From Bordetella genomosp. 10 (GTDB taxonomy: Bacteria > Pseudomonadota > Gammaproteobacteria > Burkholderiales > Burkholderiaceae_B): a stretch of DNA of 64,000 nucleotides. Within the stretch, counting starts at the first letter, position 1, and each line of letters starts with the position of its first letter. The stretch is from assembly GCF_002261225.1 (NCBI RefSeq), contig NZ_NEVM01000002.1:496001-560000 (forward strand), given 5' to 3'. Position numbers and translations under genes: made by a program. The notes beneath the pieces are model-generated. The model ran no database searches, was not told where the DNA came from, and was given only the letters and a program-made list of their open reading frames with translations. Of the stretch, positions 36,146-44,726 are shown in pieces.

Positions 36146-36958
36146 TCATGCTCCGCCAGGCATGACGGCGGCCAGCAGCGCGGTTTTCGCTTCCTCGCGG
36201 AGCGAGAGCAGGGGGGCGGCCAGTTGCTTCTCCGTCGCCGCGATGCCCGCGGTGGTTCTGACGCTGACATTGAGGATGTAGATGGGCCGGTCCGGCAGGA
36301 CCAGCGGCGTGGCCATCGCGACGACTTCCGGCTGCCACGAGGCCGCGCAATAGCCTTTCTCGTGGACGCTGAGCATGGCGGCGTCGATCTCTTCGCGCAG
36401 GGCGTTCCAGTCGGCGGAGCGCCGCCGCCGGAACTGCGCCAGCAGCGCGCGCCGCTGCGCGCCGTCCACGGCCGCGAGATAGGCCCGGCCCAGGGAAGTG
36501 AGCTCCATGGGCACGCGCTGGCCGGCGACGACGCTGCGCAGCGCCACCTTGCGGTTGAAGCGAAACGATTCCAGATAGACCATTTCCTCGCGGTCCGCGC
36601 TCGCCAGCCCGACGTTGATGCGCATTTTCTCTGCCAGGGTCCGCATCAGCGGGGCGACCGCGCCCAGCACGGGCGAGCCGGCGCGCATCGCGTGCGCCAG
36701 GCTCAATACCGGCGTGGCCAGCCGGTAGGTGCGCCGGCTCCGGTCGTGCTCCAGCAACCCGCATTCGACCAGCGTCTGCGTAAGGCGGCTGACCGTGGCG
36801 CGCGAAAGCCCGGTGCGCTCCGCGATCTCCCCGTTGCCCAGTTGGTCGGCGCCCGGGCGGAAGGCGCGCAGGATCTCCACGCCCCGCACCAGCGAGCGGT
36901 TGACGACGGGGTCTTCGTAGTGCTGCCGGCGTGGCGTTTTGGACGGGGTAGGGGGCAT
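36146..36958 (-). CDS. IclR family transcriptional regulator
   Basis: This 270-residue protein has an N-terminal winged helix (residues ~20-80: VNRSLVRGVEILRAF, GLSRATVSRLTQTLVECG) and the C-terminal IclR effector domain (VPMELTSLGRAYLAA, EKGYCAAS). It is divergent from the enoyl-CoA hydratase operon at 37189 across 230 bases. Two near-identical 20-mers lie directly upstream of its start and may be its operator. It is translationally adjacent to a LysR gene. Confidence 0.9.
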   Translation of the reverse strand: MPPTPSKTPRRQHYEDPVVNRSLVRGVEILRAFRPGADQLGNGEIAERTGLSRATVSRLTQTLVECGLLEHDRSRRTYRLATPVLSLAHAMRAGSPVLGAVAPLMRTLAEKMRINVGLASADREEMVYLESFRFNRKVALRSVVAGQRVPMELTSLGRAYLAAVDGAQRRALLAQFRRRRSADWNALREEIDAAMLSVHEKGYCAASWQPEVVAMATPLVLPDRPIYILNVSVRTTAGIAATEKQLAAPLLSLREEAKTALLAAVMPGGA

Positions 36959-36977
36959 GGCGGCCGCGACAGGGGAA

Positions 36978-37020
36978 CGTGGTGCAGCTTAGCAGCGTGA
37001 CGTGATGCAGCTTAGCACCG
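36978..37020. promoter_or_regulatory. Paired 20-bp direct repeats, candidate IclR operator
   Basis: CGTGGTGCAGCTTAGCAGCG (36978-36997) and CGTGATGCAGCTTAGCACCG (37001-37020) are 18/20 identical, spaced 23 bases start to start (about two helical turns). They lie 20 bases upstream of the IclR start in the divergent region. Binding by IclR is inference from spacing and position. Confidence 0.5.
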
Positions 37021-37188
37021 TTTTTCCATCTGTTGGAATTCGGGGGGTACGCATTCCGGTGCCGGCACCTACACTACCCGGTCAAGGGAAAGAAGGGGCG
37101 CTTCGCCACGGACGCCTTTTCCTTCAAGCAGAACGACACCGAAAAACGACCCCGCCGCCGGCTGCGTCGATCCAGGGATATACGGGAC

Positions 37189-38025
37189 ATGACCACGAGT
37201 TTGATCGAACTGAGCGTTACCGATGGCATTGCCACTTTGCTGCTCAACCGCCCCGACAAGCGCAACGCCATGAGCGACGACATGCGCACGGCGTTCATCC
37301 AGGCGCTGGAGCGCATCAGCGCCGACAAGGCCATCCGCGCCCTGGTGCTCAGCGGCAACGGCAAGGGCTTCTGCGCTGGCGGGGACGTCTCCGGCATGGA
37401 GCGGCGCATGAGCGCGCCGGCCGGCGAAATCGCCTTCAACGGCTGGCACCGCCAGCAGCGCGTCCACTATGCGCAGTCGCTGCTGCACACCATGCCCAAG
37501 CCGACCATCGCCGCCGTGAACGGGGCGGCCTCCGGCCTGGGCGCCGACACCGCGCTGGCCTGCGACTTCATCATCGCCAGCGAGGCCGCCAGCTTCACCT
37601 GGTCCTATATCAACCGGGGCATCGTGCCGGATGGCGGCGGCATGTATTTCCTGCCGCGCCGCGTGGGCCTGTCCAAGGCCAAGGAACTGATCTTCACGGG
37701 CCGCAAGGTGGAGGCGGAAGAAGCCCTGCGCCTGGGCATTTCGGACCGCAACACGAGCGCGGACAGGCTGCTGGCCGACGCGCAGGCCTGGGCCGCCGAA
37801 CTGGCCCGGGGCTCGACCACCGCGCTGGCGCTGGGCAAGACCATCATCAACCAGACCTTCGAGATGTCGGCCGAACAGGTGTTCGCGCAAGGCAGCCAGG
37901 CGCAGGGCATCTGCTACACGAGCACCGAGCACCGCGAATCGGTGATGGCTTTCCTCGCCAAGGCGGCGGAGAAACATGCCGGGCAGGGCGCCGGCGGCAA
38001 CGCGCCCGCCGGCGAGAAAGAGTGA
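37189..38025 (+). CDS. Enoyl-CoA hydratase/isomerase family protein
   Basis: This 278-residue crotonase-fold enzyme begins MTTSLIELSVTDGIATLLLNRPDKRNAM. The oxyanion-hole motifs are present: GFCAGGDVSG near residue 63 and NGAASGLGADTALACDF. The region of the usual catalytic acid reads GIVPDGGGMYFLPR, so hydratase versus isomerase or hydrolase activity is open. The start at 37189 follows a GGGA site; the frame upstream to 37033 lies in the promoter. First gene of an operon with an acyl-CoA synthetase (5-base gap) and a lactonase-fold protein. Confidence 0.9.
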   Translation: MTTSLIELSVTDGIATLLLNRPDKRNAMSDDMRTAFIQALERISADKAIRALVLSGNGKGFCAGGDVSGMERRMSAPAGEIAFNGWHRQQRVHYAQSLLHTMPKPTIAAVNGAASGLGADTALACDFIIASEAASFTWSYINRGIVPDGGGMYFLPRRVGLSKAKELIFTGRKVEAEEALRLGISDRNTSADRLLADAQAWAAELARGSTTALALGKTIINQTFEMSAEQVFAQGSQAQGICYTSTEHRESVMAFLAKAAEKHAGQGAGGNAPAGEKE

Positions 38026-38030
38026 CCCGC

Positions 38031-40124
38031 ATGAACGCCATTTCCCGCCTCGTCCAGCCCCGCAGCGTGGCCGTCATCGGCGCGTCCGCCGACGGCCGGA
38101 AGACCGCCGGCCGTCCCGTGGCCTACCTGCGCAAGCACGGCTTCAGCGGCGACATCTATCCCGTCAACCCGCGCGTCGACGATATCGACGGGCTGCGGTG
38201 CTATCCCGACATCGCCTCCTTGCCCGCGGTGCCCGACGTGGGCATCGTGCTCCTGGGTGCCGAGCGCGCGGATCTTGCCGTGCGCGAACTGGCCGAACGC
38301 GGCGTCGCGGCGGCCATCGTCCTGGCAAGCGGCTATAGCGAAACAGGCGAGGAGGGCGCGCGCCGGCAGGCCCGGCTCGTCGAAGCGGCCGGCGGCATGC
38401 GCATCCTGGGGCCCAACACCATCGGGCTGGTGAACCTGACCGACAACATCGTCCTGTCGGCCAGCGGCGCGCTGGAGATGGATCGCTTCCCCGTGGGCTC
38501 CATCGGCGTGGTCTCGCAAAGCGGCGGCATACTCGGCGCGCTGCTGTCGCGCGCGGCGCCGCGCGGCATCGGCCTGTCCAAGCTGATTTCCACCAGCAAC
38601 GAGGTCGACCTGGACCTGGCCGACTTCGTCGACTACCTGGCCGACGACGACGCCACCAAGGTGATCGCGCTCTACATCGAAGCCGTGCGCAACCCGGAGA
38701 AATTCCGCGCCGCGGCGCTGAAGGCGGCGCGCGCGGGCAAGCCCGTGGTGGCGTTCAAGATCGGCCGCTCCGAAGCCGGCGCGAAAGCCGCCGTGTCCCA
38801 CACCGGCGCCCTGGCCGGCGCCGACCGCATGTACGACGCGCTGTTCCGGCAGGTCGGCGTCATTCGCGCCCAGACCTTCGGCGACCTGCTCGACATCCCG
38901 GCCGCGCTGGCCACGGGCCGCGTGCTGCGCGGCAACCGGGTCGCCATCCTCACTTCCACGGGCGGCGCCGGCACGCTGGTGTCGGACAGCCTGGGCGTGT
39001 CCGGCTTCGACACGCCGGCGCCCGACCCCGACACCGCCGCGCGGCTGCGCGCCTTGCAGACGGGCGATCACGCCGCGCTGGACCGCAACCCCATCGACGT
39101 GACGCTGGCGGGCCTGCAGCCGGACCTGCTGCGCGGCGCCATCCGCGCGCTGCTGGCCAGCCCCAGCTACGACGCGCTGACCATCATCGTCGGCTCCTCC
39201 AGCCTGGCCATGCCCGAGCTGATGGCCGGCGCCATCCAGGATTGCCTGCCGGAAAGCGACAAGCCGGTGATCGCCTTCGTCAGCCCCCACGCGCCGTCCG
39301 TGGCGGCCCTGCTGACGCAACGCGGCGTGCCCGCCTTCGCGGCCGCCGAGAGTTGCACCGTGGCCCTGGCCGGCATGCTGCACCATGCGCGCTGGAAGGC
39401 GCCCGAGCCATCGGCGCCGGCCGCGCCCGTCGACGTTGCCGGCCTGCCGGCGGGGGCGCTGGACGAAGCCCAGGCCAAGCAGTTGTTCGCCCGCTTCGGC
39501 GTGCCCTGCGCGGGAGAGACCGTGGTGGCGAGCCCGGCCGAGGCCGAACAGGCGGCGCGCGCCTTGGGCGGACGGGTCGTCCTCAAGATCCTGTCGAACG
39601 AAATCACGCACAAGAGCGACGTGGGCGGCGTGGCCGTCGGCCTCGCGCCCGAGCAGATCGGCGCGCGCCTGGCGGCCATGAAGGACGAGGTCCAGGCCAG
39701 GACCGGCATCGCGCCGCGGCGTTTCCTGGTGCAGGAGATGGTGGCCGGCGGCACGGAAGTGATCGTCGGCATGCATCGGGATCCGCTGGGGACGGCCATC
39801 CTGGTGGGCATGGGCGGCATCGCGGCCGAATTGTTCAAGGACACCGCGATGCGCCTGTTGCCCGGCGACGGCGGCGGCCTCGGGCGCGAACAGGCGCTGG
39901 AGATGGTGCGCGAGCTCAAGAGCTGGCCGCTGCTGGACGGCTTCCGCGGGCGGCCCAAGGGCGACGTGGAGGCGCTGGTCTCGGCCATCGTGGCGTTCTC
40001 GCGGATGACGGCGCAATTGGGCGATCGCCTGATCGAAGCCGAAATCAATCCGCTCTTCGTGCTGCCGGCGGGGCAGGGCGTGCGGGCCGCGGACGGCGTG
40101 GCCGTGCTGGGAGCGGCCGCATGA
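38031..40124 (+). CDS. NDP-forming acyl-CoA synthetase family protein
   Basis: This 697-residue protein resembles fused ADP-forming acetyl/acyl-CoA synthetases. An N-terminal CoA-binding Rossmann domain (PRSVAVIGASADGRKTAG, residues ~9-26) is followed by succinyl-CoA ligase-like domains. The phosphohistidine is expected at His257 in AVSHTGALAGAD. The C-terminal ATP-grasp region starts near residue 475 (LDEAQAKQLFARFGVPC, VVLKILSNEITHKSDVGGV, EINPLF). Such enzymes activate or release CoA on small acids. It starts 5 bases after the enoyl-CoA hydratase gene and overlaps the next gene by 4 bases, so the three are one coupled operon. Confidence 0.9.
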   Translation: MNAISRLVQPRSVAVIGASADGRKTAGRPVAYLRKHGFSGDIYPVNPRVDDIDGLRCYPDIASLPAVPDVGIVLLGAERADLAVRELAERGVAAAIVLASGYSETGEEGARRQARLVEAAGGMRILGPNTIGLVNLTDNIVLSASGALEMDRFPVGSIGVVSQSGGILGALLSRAAPRGIGLSKLISTSNEVDLDLADFVDYLADDDATKVIALYIEAVRNPEKFRAAALKAARAGKPVVAFKIGRSEAGAKAAVSHTGALAGADRMYDALFRQVGVIRAQTFGDLLDIPAALATGRVLRGNRVAILTSTGGAGTLVSDSLGVSGFDTPAPDPDTAARLRALQTGDHAALDRNPIDVTLAGLQPDLLRGAIRALLASPSYDALTIIVGSSSLAMPELMAGAIQDCLPESDKPVIAFVSPHAPSVAALLTQRGVPAFAAAESCTVALAGMLHHARWKAPEPSAPAAPVDVAGLPAGALDEAQAKQLFARFGVPCAGETVVASPAEAEQAARALGGRVVLKILSNEITHKSDVGGVAVGLAPEQIGARLAAMKDEVQARTGIAPRRFLVQEMVAGGTEVIVGMHRDPLGTAILVGMGGIAAELFKDTAMRLLPGDGGGLGREQALEMVRELKSWPLLDGFRGRPKGDVEALVSAIVAFSRMTAQLGDRLIEAEINPLFVLPAGQGVRAADGVAVLGAAA

Positions 40125-41167
40125 AGCCCGACGATGCCTTCCTCGTGCACGTCTCGGCGTCCGAGAGCAGGGAGATCCACGCATTCCTGCTGGACCCGCG
40201 AACGGGCAGCCTCGATCTGGTCGAAGCGATCGACGTGCCGGGCACGGGCGCGCCCACGCGCGGCAACATTCCGCTGGCGTGGTCCCGGGACCGCAGGACG
40301 CTGTATGCCCAGGTGCGCGTCGACCCGTTTCCACTGTCCGCCTTTCGTCTCGATCCCGCTACCCATACGCTGCGGCTGATCGACACCTGCGACCTGCCCG
40401 CGCCGATGGCGTATCTGGCGCCCACGCTGGACGGCCGCTTCCTGCTCGGCGCGTCCTACGACGGCGCGATGCTGACCGTCAACCGCATCGAAGCGGACGG
40501 CCGCATCGCCTTGCCCTGCGCGCAGACGATTCCGACGCCGCCGAAGGCGCACTGCATCCTCGAAGCGCCTTTCGGCGGCGTGGTCTACGCCACGTCGGTC
40601 GACGGCAATGCCATCCTGGCTTACCGCCTGGATGAGGCCAGCGGGCGGCTGGAGGCGGCCGAGCCGGCGGCGACGGCGATGCGGCCGGGCTCGGGGCCCC
40701 GCCACCTGGTTTTCCATCGGGCGCTGGACCGGCTGTACTGCGTCAACGAGCACGCGGGTTCGCTGGCCGCCTACCGCGTCGACCGGGCCTCCGGCGCGCT
40801 GGAGGAATTGCAGTGGGAATCGCTGGTGCCCCCGGATTTCTCCGGCAATGCCTTGGGCGCCGACATCCATGTCGCGCCGGACGGCGCCTTCCTCTACGCC
40901 AGCGTGCGCAAGACGCATGCGATCGCGGCGTTCCGCATCGATCCCGCGACGGGCTTGCTGTCGCGCGCCGGCGTCTTCGAGGTCGAAGCCTATCCCCGCG
41001 GTTTCGCCATCGACCCGAACGGGCGATTCCTGCTGTGCGCGGGGGTGCAGAGCAACCACGTCGGCGTCTACGCCATCGACCCGGGCACGGGAGGCCTGAC
41101 GGCGCTGGGGCGTTATCCCGCGGGCAAGCGGCCGAGCTGGATCGAGATCGTGCCGGTGCACGCATAG
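40121..41167 (+). CDS. Lactonase family protein (Pgl-like seven-bladed propeller)
   Basis: This 348-residue protein has repeated DPxTG and PDGxFLY-type blade motifs (IDPATGLLSRAGVFEVEAYPRG, DPNGRFLLCAG, VGVYAIDPGTGGLTALG), as in cytosolic 6-phosphogluconolactonase-like or muconate-cycloisomerase-like propellers. No signal peptide is seen. The start overlaps the acyl-CoA synthetase stop (ATGA), so it is translationally coupled. Hydrolysis of a lactone in the same carboxylate pathway is likely; the exact lactone is unknown. Confidence 0.85.
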   Translation: MKPDDAFLVHVSASESREIHAFLLDPRTGSLDLVEAIDVPGTGAPTRGNIPLAWSRDRRTLYAQVRVDPFPLSAFRLDPATHTLRLIDTCDLPAPMAYLAPTLDGRFLLGASYDGAMLTVNRIEADGRIALPCAQTIPTPPKAHCILEAPFGGVVYATSVDGNAILAYRLDEASGRLEAAEPAATAMRPGSGPRHLVFHRALDRLYCVNEHAGSLAAYRVDRASGALEELQWESLVPPDFSGNALGADIHVAPDGAFLYASVRKTHAIAAFRIDPATGLLSRAGVFEVEAYPRGFAIDPNGRFLLCAGVQSNHVGVYAIDPGTGGLTALGRYPAGKRPSWIEIVPVHA

Positions 41168-41182
41168 TTTCCCCTTCCCGCG

Positions 41183-41204
41183 GCGTCTCGGCAATCGAGA
41201 ACGC
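41183..41204. terminator. Imperfect stem-loop between convergent genes
   Basis: GCGTCTCG and CGAGAACGC pair with one bulge around a GCAAT loop. Outer sequences TTCCCGCG and GCGCGGGGAA can extend it. It lies between the lactonase gene and the convergent LysR gene. No T-run follows on the plus strand. Confidence 0.35.
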
Positions 41205-41300
41205 TGGCGCGGGGAACAGGAATGATGCCGTTCGAACGTTTGGGCCGCGGCCTGAAGCTGACCGTCGCGGGCCGCAGGACTTGTGGCCCGGTCCGAGCGG

Positions 41301-42230
41301 CTATTCGATCCGGATCGACTCCGATTGCTGCCAACGCGTCGCCGCCTCCTTCAACGCTTGGAAGGTTGCCTTGACCGCGGGCCGCTCCAGCGCATGGGGA
41401 AGCATCGCGACCCGGATTTTCCGGTGTATCGGCGGTTGCAGGCCGACCATCTTCATGCCGTCCAGGTGCTCGGTCCACCCCAGCCCCATCTTGGGAAGGA
41501 CGGTAATCATGCCCATTTCCCTGACGAACTCTATCGTCGCGGTCGTATTGCTGCAGTTGCAGACTTCGTTGGGCGTGAAGCCGGCCGCCTGGCAAGCCCG
41601 GATCAGGTGGGCACGGTAAGCGGGCGCGGCCTGGTTGATGACCCAGCGCTCGGCGCTCAATTCCTGAAGGCGGACGCTCTTGCGGTTCGCCAGCGGATGC
41701 GTGCTCGCGACAATCAACATGAATCGGTCCTCGCCCAGGTGGGCGAACTCGAGCGGGCGGGCCGGGCGCATGATGTCGGCCCACTCGTCGATGACCGCGA
41801 GATCGATTTCCCGGGCGGCGACCGCTCTCAGGCCCGCATTCGATTCGGTTTCATTGAAGGTCAGCGAAATATGCGGGTACTGGTTCCGTAGCTGCCTGAA
41901 TGCCTGCGGCGCCAGGCCCGTGGCGAGCGATCCGAAGGCGGACACCCGGACTTCGCCGGCAATCACGTCGCTGCCGGCTTCGAGATCGGTCTCGATCTGT
42001 TCCACGAGCTTGAAGACCTCGGCCGCCCGCATTGCCAGCCGCTCGCCCGCCGGCGTCAGCGTGACCCCTTGCGAAGATCGCTCCAGCAAGGGCTCTCTTA
42101 TTTCCTGCTCGAGCAATGCCAGTTGTTGGGAGATCGCGGGCCGGGTCAGGCTCATCGATCTTGCAACGGCGGTAATCGATCCAAGCGCCGCCAGTTCATG
42201 CAGCAGGCGCAGGCGATGAAGATTGAGCAT
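41301..42230 (-). CDS. LysR family transcriptional regulator
   Basis: This 309-residue protein starts MLNLHRLRLLHELAALGSITA, with recognition helix TRPAISQQLALLE. The ATG at 42230 has AGGA 9 bases upstream; an ATG at 42239 is possible but has poor spacing. It is divergent from the PLP enzyme / DUF4392 / Bug operon and probably senses its substrate. The intergenic stretch is A+T-rich and contains CCGTAA inverted repeats. Confidence 0.88.
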   Translation of the reverse strand: MLNLHRLRLLHELAALGSITAVARSMSLTRPAISQQLALLEQEIREPLLERSSQGVTLTPAGERLAMRAAEVFKLVEQIETDLEAGSDVIAGEVRVSAFGSLATGLAPQAFRQLRNQYPHISLTFNETESNAGLRAVAAREIDLAVIDEWADIMRPARPLEFAHLGEDRFMLIVASTHPLANRKSVRLQELSAERWVINQAAPAYRAHLIRACQAAGFTPNEVCNCSNTTATIEFVREMGMITVLPKMGLGWTEHLDGMKMVGLQPPIHRKIRVAMLPHALERPAVKATFQALKEAATRWQQSESIRIE

Positions 42231-42277
42231 TCCGGTCATTCCTGACGCAGTCCCGGTTTTCGTGGGGCAGATAAACA

Positions 42278-42296
42278 CCGTAATTTTAACTTACGG
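42278..42296. promoter_or_regulatory. Inverted repeat, candidate LysR site
   Basis: CCGTAA (42278-42283) and TTACGG (42291-42296) form a perfect inverted repeat with a 7-base A+T spacer in the divergent LysR/PLP-enzyme region. A third CCGTAA occurs near 42348. A dyad of this length with an A+T centre is what LysR regulators usually recognise. Assignment is inference. Confidence 0.45.
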
Positions 42297-42351
42297 GGCT
42301 AGTCAGGAAATCTGTCGTTTTAAATTTCGACCTGGTCCCGTAAATTTTTGC

Positions 42352-42383
42352 CCAATACCGAGATACCCCAATACCCCCAATAC
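42352..42383. repeat. Three CCAATAC direct repeats
   Basis: CCAATAC occurs at 42352-42358, 42368-42374 and 42377-42383, immediately upstream of the PLP-enzyme gene. It could be a regulatory cluster or simple-sequence drift; nothing else supports a function. Confidence 0.45.
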
Positions 42384-42391
42384 ATCCGGAA

Positions 42392-43699
42392 ATGGCAAAA
42401 ATGGCTATCGATAAAAGCGACAAGGTCCACACGGACCGTTATGGAAATCCCATAGACCGTACCGTTGGCTATGCACGGGGAAAAATCCTCAGATCGAGCG
42501 TGGAAGAGCGGCTGCGCCTGGTTCACGGGCAGCGGGTGGCGACGCAGCGGCTGGCTGAGCGGGGAAGCAAGTCGATAGGGATCTTCACCGGCAATCTGCG
42601 TGCTTTTCCCATGCAGGCCGAGCGCATGCCTGTCGTCTGCGATGAGTGGACCGGCCCGGGGTTGGTCGACGAGGCTTTTCAGGAAGCCGGCGTAAAACAC
42701 CTGGGCGGATCGCGTCCGCTGCATTCCGCCGCGCTCTTCAACCGCACCAGCGGCGGGCTCATCGCGGCGATTGGCGCGCTTTGCGCGGGCCGGCCCGTGG
42801 TCAGCGCGGTGCCCGCCGGCAGCAAGTCGCACGCGTCCGTGTCCCGGGGCTGCTATGCCGCGCGCGTGGACCTGATCGAATGCGACACGGCCGCGGCGTT
42901 CGACGATGCCGTCGATGCGCAAAAGCCGGCGCTGGTCCTGGTCACGACGGTCTCGAGCAATCTCGACCGCATGCCGGAGGCGACCATCGCCGCGATGGTG
43001 CGGGCCGCCGCGCGGGCGGGCGCGATCAGCCTGATCGACGACGCGTACGGCGCGCGTATCCGTCCGATCCTGCATGGCGGCGAGCATGGGCTGCGCTTAG
43101 GCGCCGATCTGGTCATCACGAATTGCGATAAGGCCGGGATGATAGGTCCGCGCGCCGGCCTGCTGGTGGGGGTCGATGCGCATGTTCAACGCGTCGCGGC
43201 CAAGGCCGCCGAATTCGGCAGCGAGGCGCGCGCGCCCATCGTTGCCGCGGTGACCGAGTCGCTCGAAATGTTCGCTCCCGCATGGCTACAGGAGGAATCC
43301 GACATGGGGAAGGAACTGACCGGGTTGTTCGAACAGAAGTTCGGCGCTGAACGCGTCCAGCGCAGTGACCTGGGACCCATCATCGTCGAGGACGAGTTGT
43401 TCGCCATGGCATTGGAACGCGCCGGGATCACGCCGGCCGGCACCGGTCTCGTTCCCGCCGAAGCGACTTCCGCGCTGGGCGTCATTCTGTTGCGCGATCA
43501 CGGCGTGTTGACGACGAACACCCATGGCCAGCCAGGCGCCAAGGTCTCGCTGCGCCTGCGTCCCACGCCCGACGGTATCGGGTGGCTGGGCAGCCTTTCC
43601 GCGGTGGTCGACGCCCTTGACGCGTCCCTGGATACGCTGGCCCCGTTGATGGGGAATACGGCGGCCATTTCACGCCTGATCATCGGCAAGGAAATCTAA
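42392..43699 (+). CDS. SelA-like PLP-dependent enzyme
   Basis: This 435-residue fold-type I PLP protein has the organisation of the SelA/DgaE group. HSAALFNRTSGGLIAAIGAL (from about residue 110) resembles the phosphate-binding entry. ISLIDDAYGARIRP carries the Asp that contacts the pyridine nitrogen. The lysine in ITNCDKAGMIGPRAGLLVG sits where SelA-type enzymes bind PLP. It is not a true SelA in context: no SelB, SelD or tRNA-Sec genes are near. The first ATG at 42392 or the in-frame ATG at 42401 may be the start. The stop abuts the start of a DUF4392 gene with no spacer, so the pair probably acts on the same amino acid. The reaction (racemase, lyase or aminotransferase) is unknown. Confidence 0.75.
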   Translation: MAKMAIDKSDKVHTDRYGNPIDRTVGYARGKILRSSVEERLRLVHGQRVATQRLAERGSKSIGIFTGNLRAFPMQAERMPVVCDEWTGPGLVDEAFQEAGVKHLGGSRPLHSAALFNRTSGGLIAAIGALCAGRPVVSAVPAGSKSHASVSRGCYAARVDLIECDTAAAFDDAVDAQKPALVLVTTVSSNLDRMPEATIAAMVRAAARAGAISLIDDAYGARIRPILHGGEHGLRLGADLVITNCDKAGMIGPRAGLLVGVDAHVQRVAAKAAEFGSEARAPIVAAVTESLEMFAPAWLQEESDMGKELTGLFEQKFGAERVQRSDLGPIIVEDELFAMALERAGITPAGTGLVPAEATSALGVILLRDHGVLTTNTHGQPGAKVSLRLRPTPDGIGWLGSLSAVVDALDASLDTLAPLMGNTAAISRLIIGKEI

Positions 43700-44707
43700 A
43701 TGAATAAAGCATTAGCTGTCGCGGCGCTCGATCGGCGACTGGACCTGCTCAGCAATATCGACGTCGGCGGACGCGGCGTGGAAGCACTGCTCGAGGCCTC
43801 CCGCGCCGCGCTTTCCGGCGCCTCTCCCGTCGGCGCCGCCGCCGACCTGTTGGCCGGCCTGCCTCGCGGCGCCACGGTGCTCTATACGACGGGTTCCGTC
43901 TCGCGCGCCTGGATTTCGCCGCGCGTCGGCGAAAACGACGGTCCCGCGGGGACGGCGGCGCTTGCGCGCGCCTTGACCCTGGGCCTGGGGACCCACAACG
44001 TCGTGGTCTGCGAGGAGACCTTGGTCGACGGCCTGGCGGCCATATTCACGACGGCGGGCTTTTCCGTGCTTTCCTTCGACGAAGCGAAAAAGGCCAGCCA
44101 GGACGGCAGCCTGGCAACGGTTTCCTTCGAGCCCTTCACCGTGAACACGCATGACGCGGAGCGGGAAGCGGAAGCCTTGCTGGCGCGCATCGAACCGGAT
44201 CTGCTCATCTCGGCGGAGCGCGTCGGCCGCGCTCGTGACGGCGTCTACTACAGCATGCGCGCGATTGACTATGGACAAGGCCGCGCCCGAATCGACCACA
44301 TCTTCGATCTGGCCAACGCCAGGGGTATTCCGACGCTATGCGTAGGCGATGGCGGCAATGAAATCGGCATGGGCCTGATCGCCGATGCGGTGGCGAGGAA
44401 CGTCAAGCATGGCGAGAAGATCGGCGCGGTTTCCTCCTGCGGCGTGCTCGTGACCGCCGCATGCAGCAACTGGGGATGCACCGCCATTGCCGCCGCACTG
44501 GCCGCGCGCCTGGGCAATGCGGCGCTGCTGCATACGCCCGCGCGCGAGGAGCATCTATTGCGCCGAGGAGTGGACGTCGGCCTGATCAACTCGGTCGACA
44601 ATTGTGTCGATGCGAATGTCGACGGCATCCCCGCCGTTACGCATTTGGCGCTGGTCCAGCTTATGGAAACCATCGCCGGGCGTTTCATCGCTCAAAACGC
44701 TGCCTGA
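43700..44707 (+). CDS. DUF4392 / D-glutamate cyclase-like protein
   Basis: This 335-residue protein matches the DUF4392 domain, found in the mammalian D-glutamate cyclase DGLUCY. Characteristic segments are LISAERVGRARDGVYYSMRA (from about residue 175) and LCVGDGGNEIGMGLI (from about residue 215). Family members convert D-glutamate to 5-oxo-D-proline or a related lactam. The partner DUF1445 domain often seen with it is absent here and is replaced by an upstream PLP enzyme. The start directly follows the upstream stop (TAA-ATG), which implies translational coupling. Activity on D-glutamate is an inference from the family. Confidence 0.82.
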   Translation: MNKALAVAALDRRLDLLSNIDVGGRGVEALLEASRAALSGASPVGAAADLLAGLPRGATVLYTTGSVSRAWISPRVGENDGPAGTAALARALTLGLGTHNVVVCEETLVDGLAAIFTTAGFSVLSFDEAKKASQDGSLATVSFEPFTVNTHDAEREAEALLARIEPDLLISAERVGRARDGVYYSMRAIDYGQGRARIDHIFDLANARGIPTLCVGDGGNEIGMGLIADAVARNVKHGEKIGAVSSCGVLVTAACSNWGCTAIAAALAARLGNAALLHTPAREEHLLRRGVDVGLINSVDNCVDANVDGIPAVTHLALVQLMETIAGRFIAQNAA

Positions 44708-44726
44708 ATCCTATCCAGGGAAAATC

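Noticed and set aside
37914..40334. 806-codon minus-strand frame
   Set aside because: Antisense to the acyl-CoA synthetase gene; no recognisable domain.
42392..43699. True selenocysteine synthase (SelA)
   Set aside because: The fold resembles SelA but no SelB, SelD or tRNA-Sec gene is near, and the neighbours point to amino-acid catabolism.
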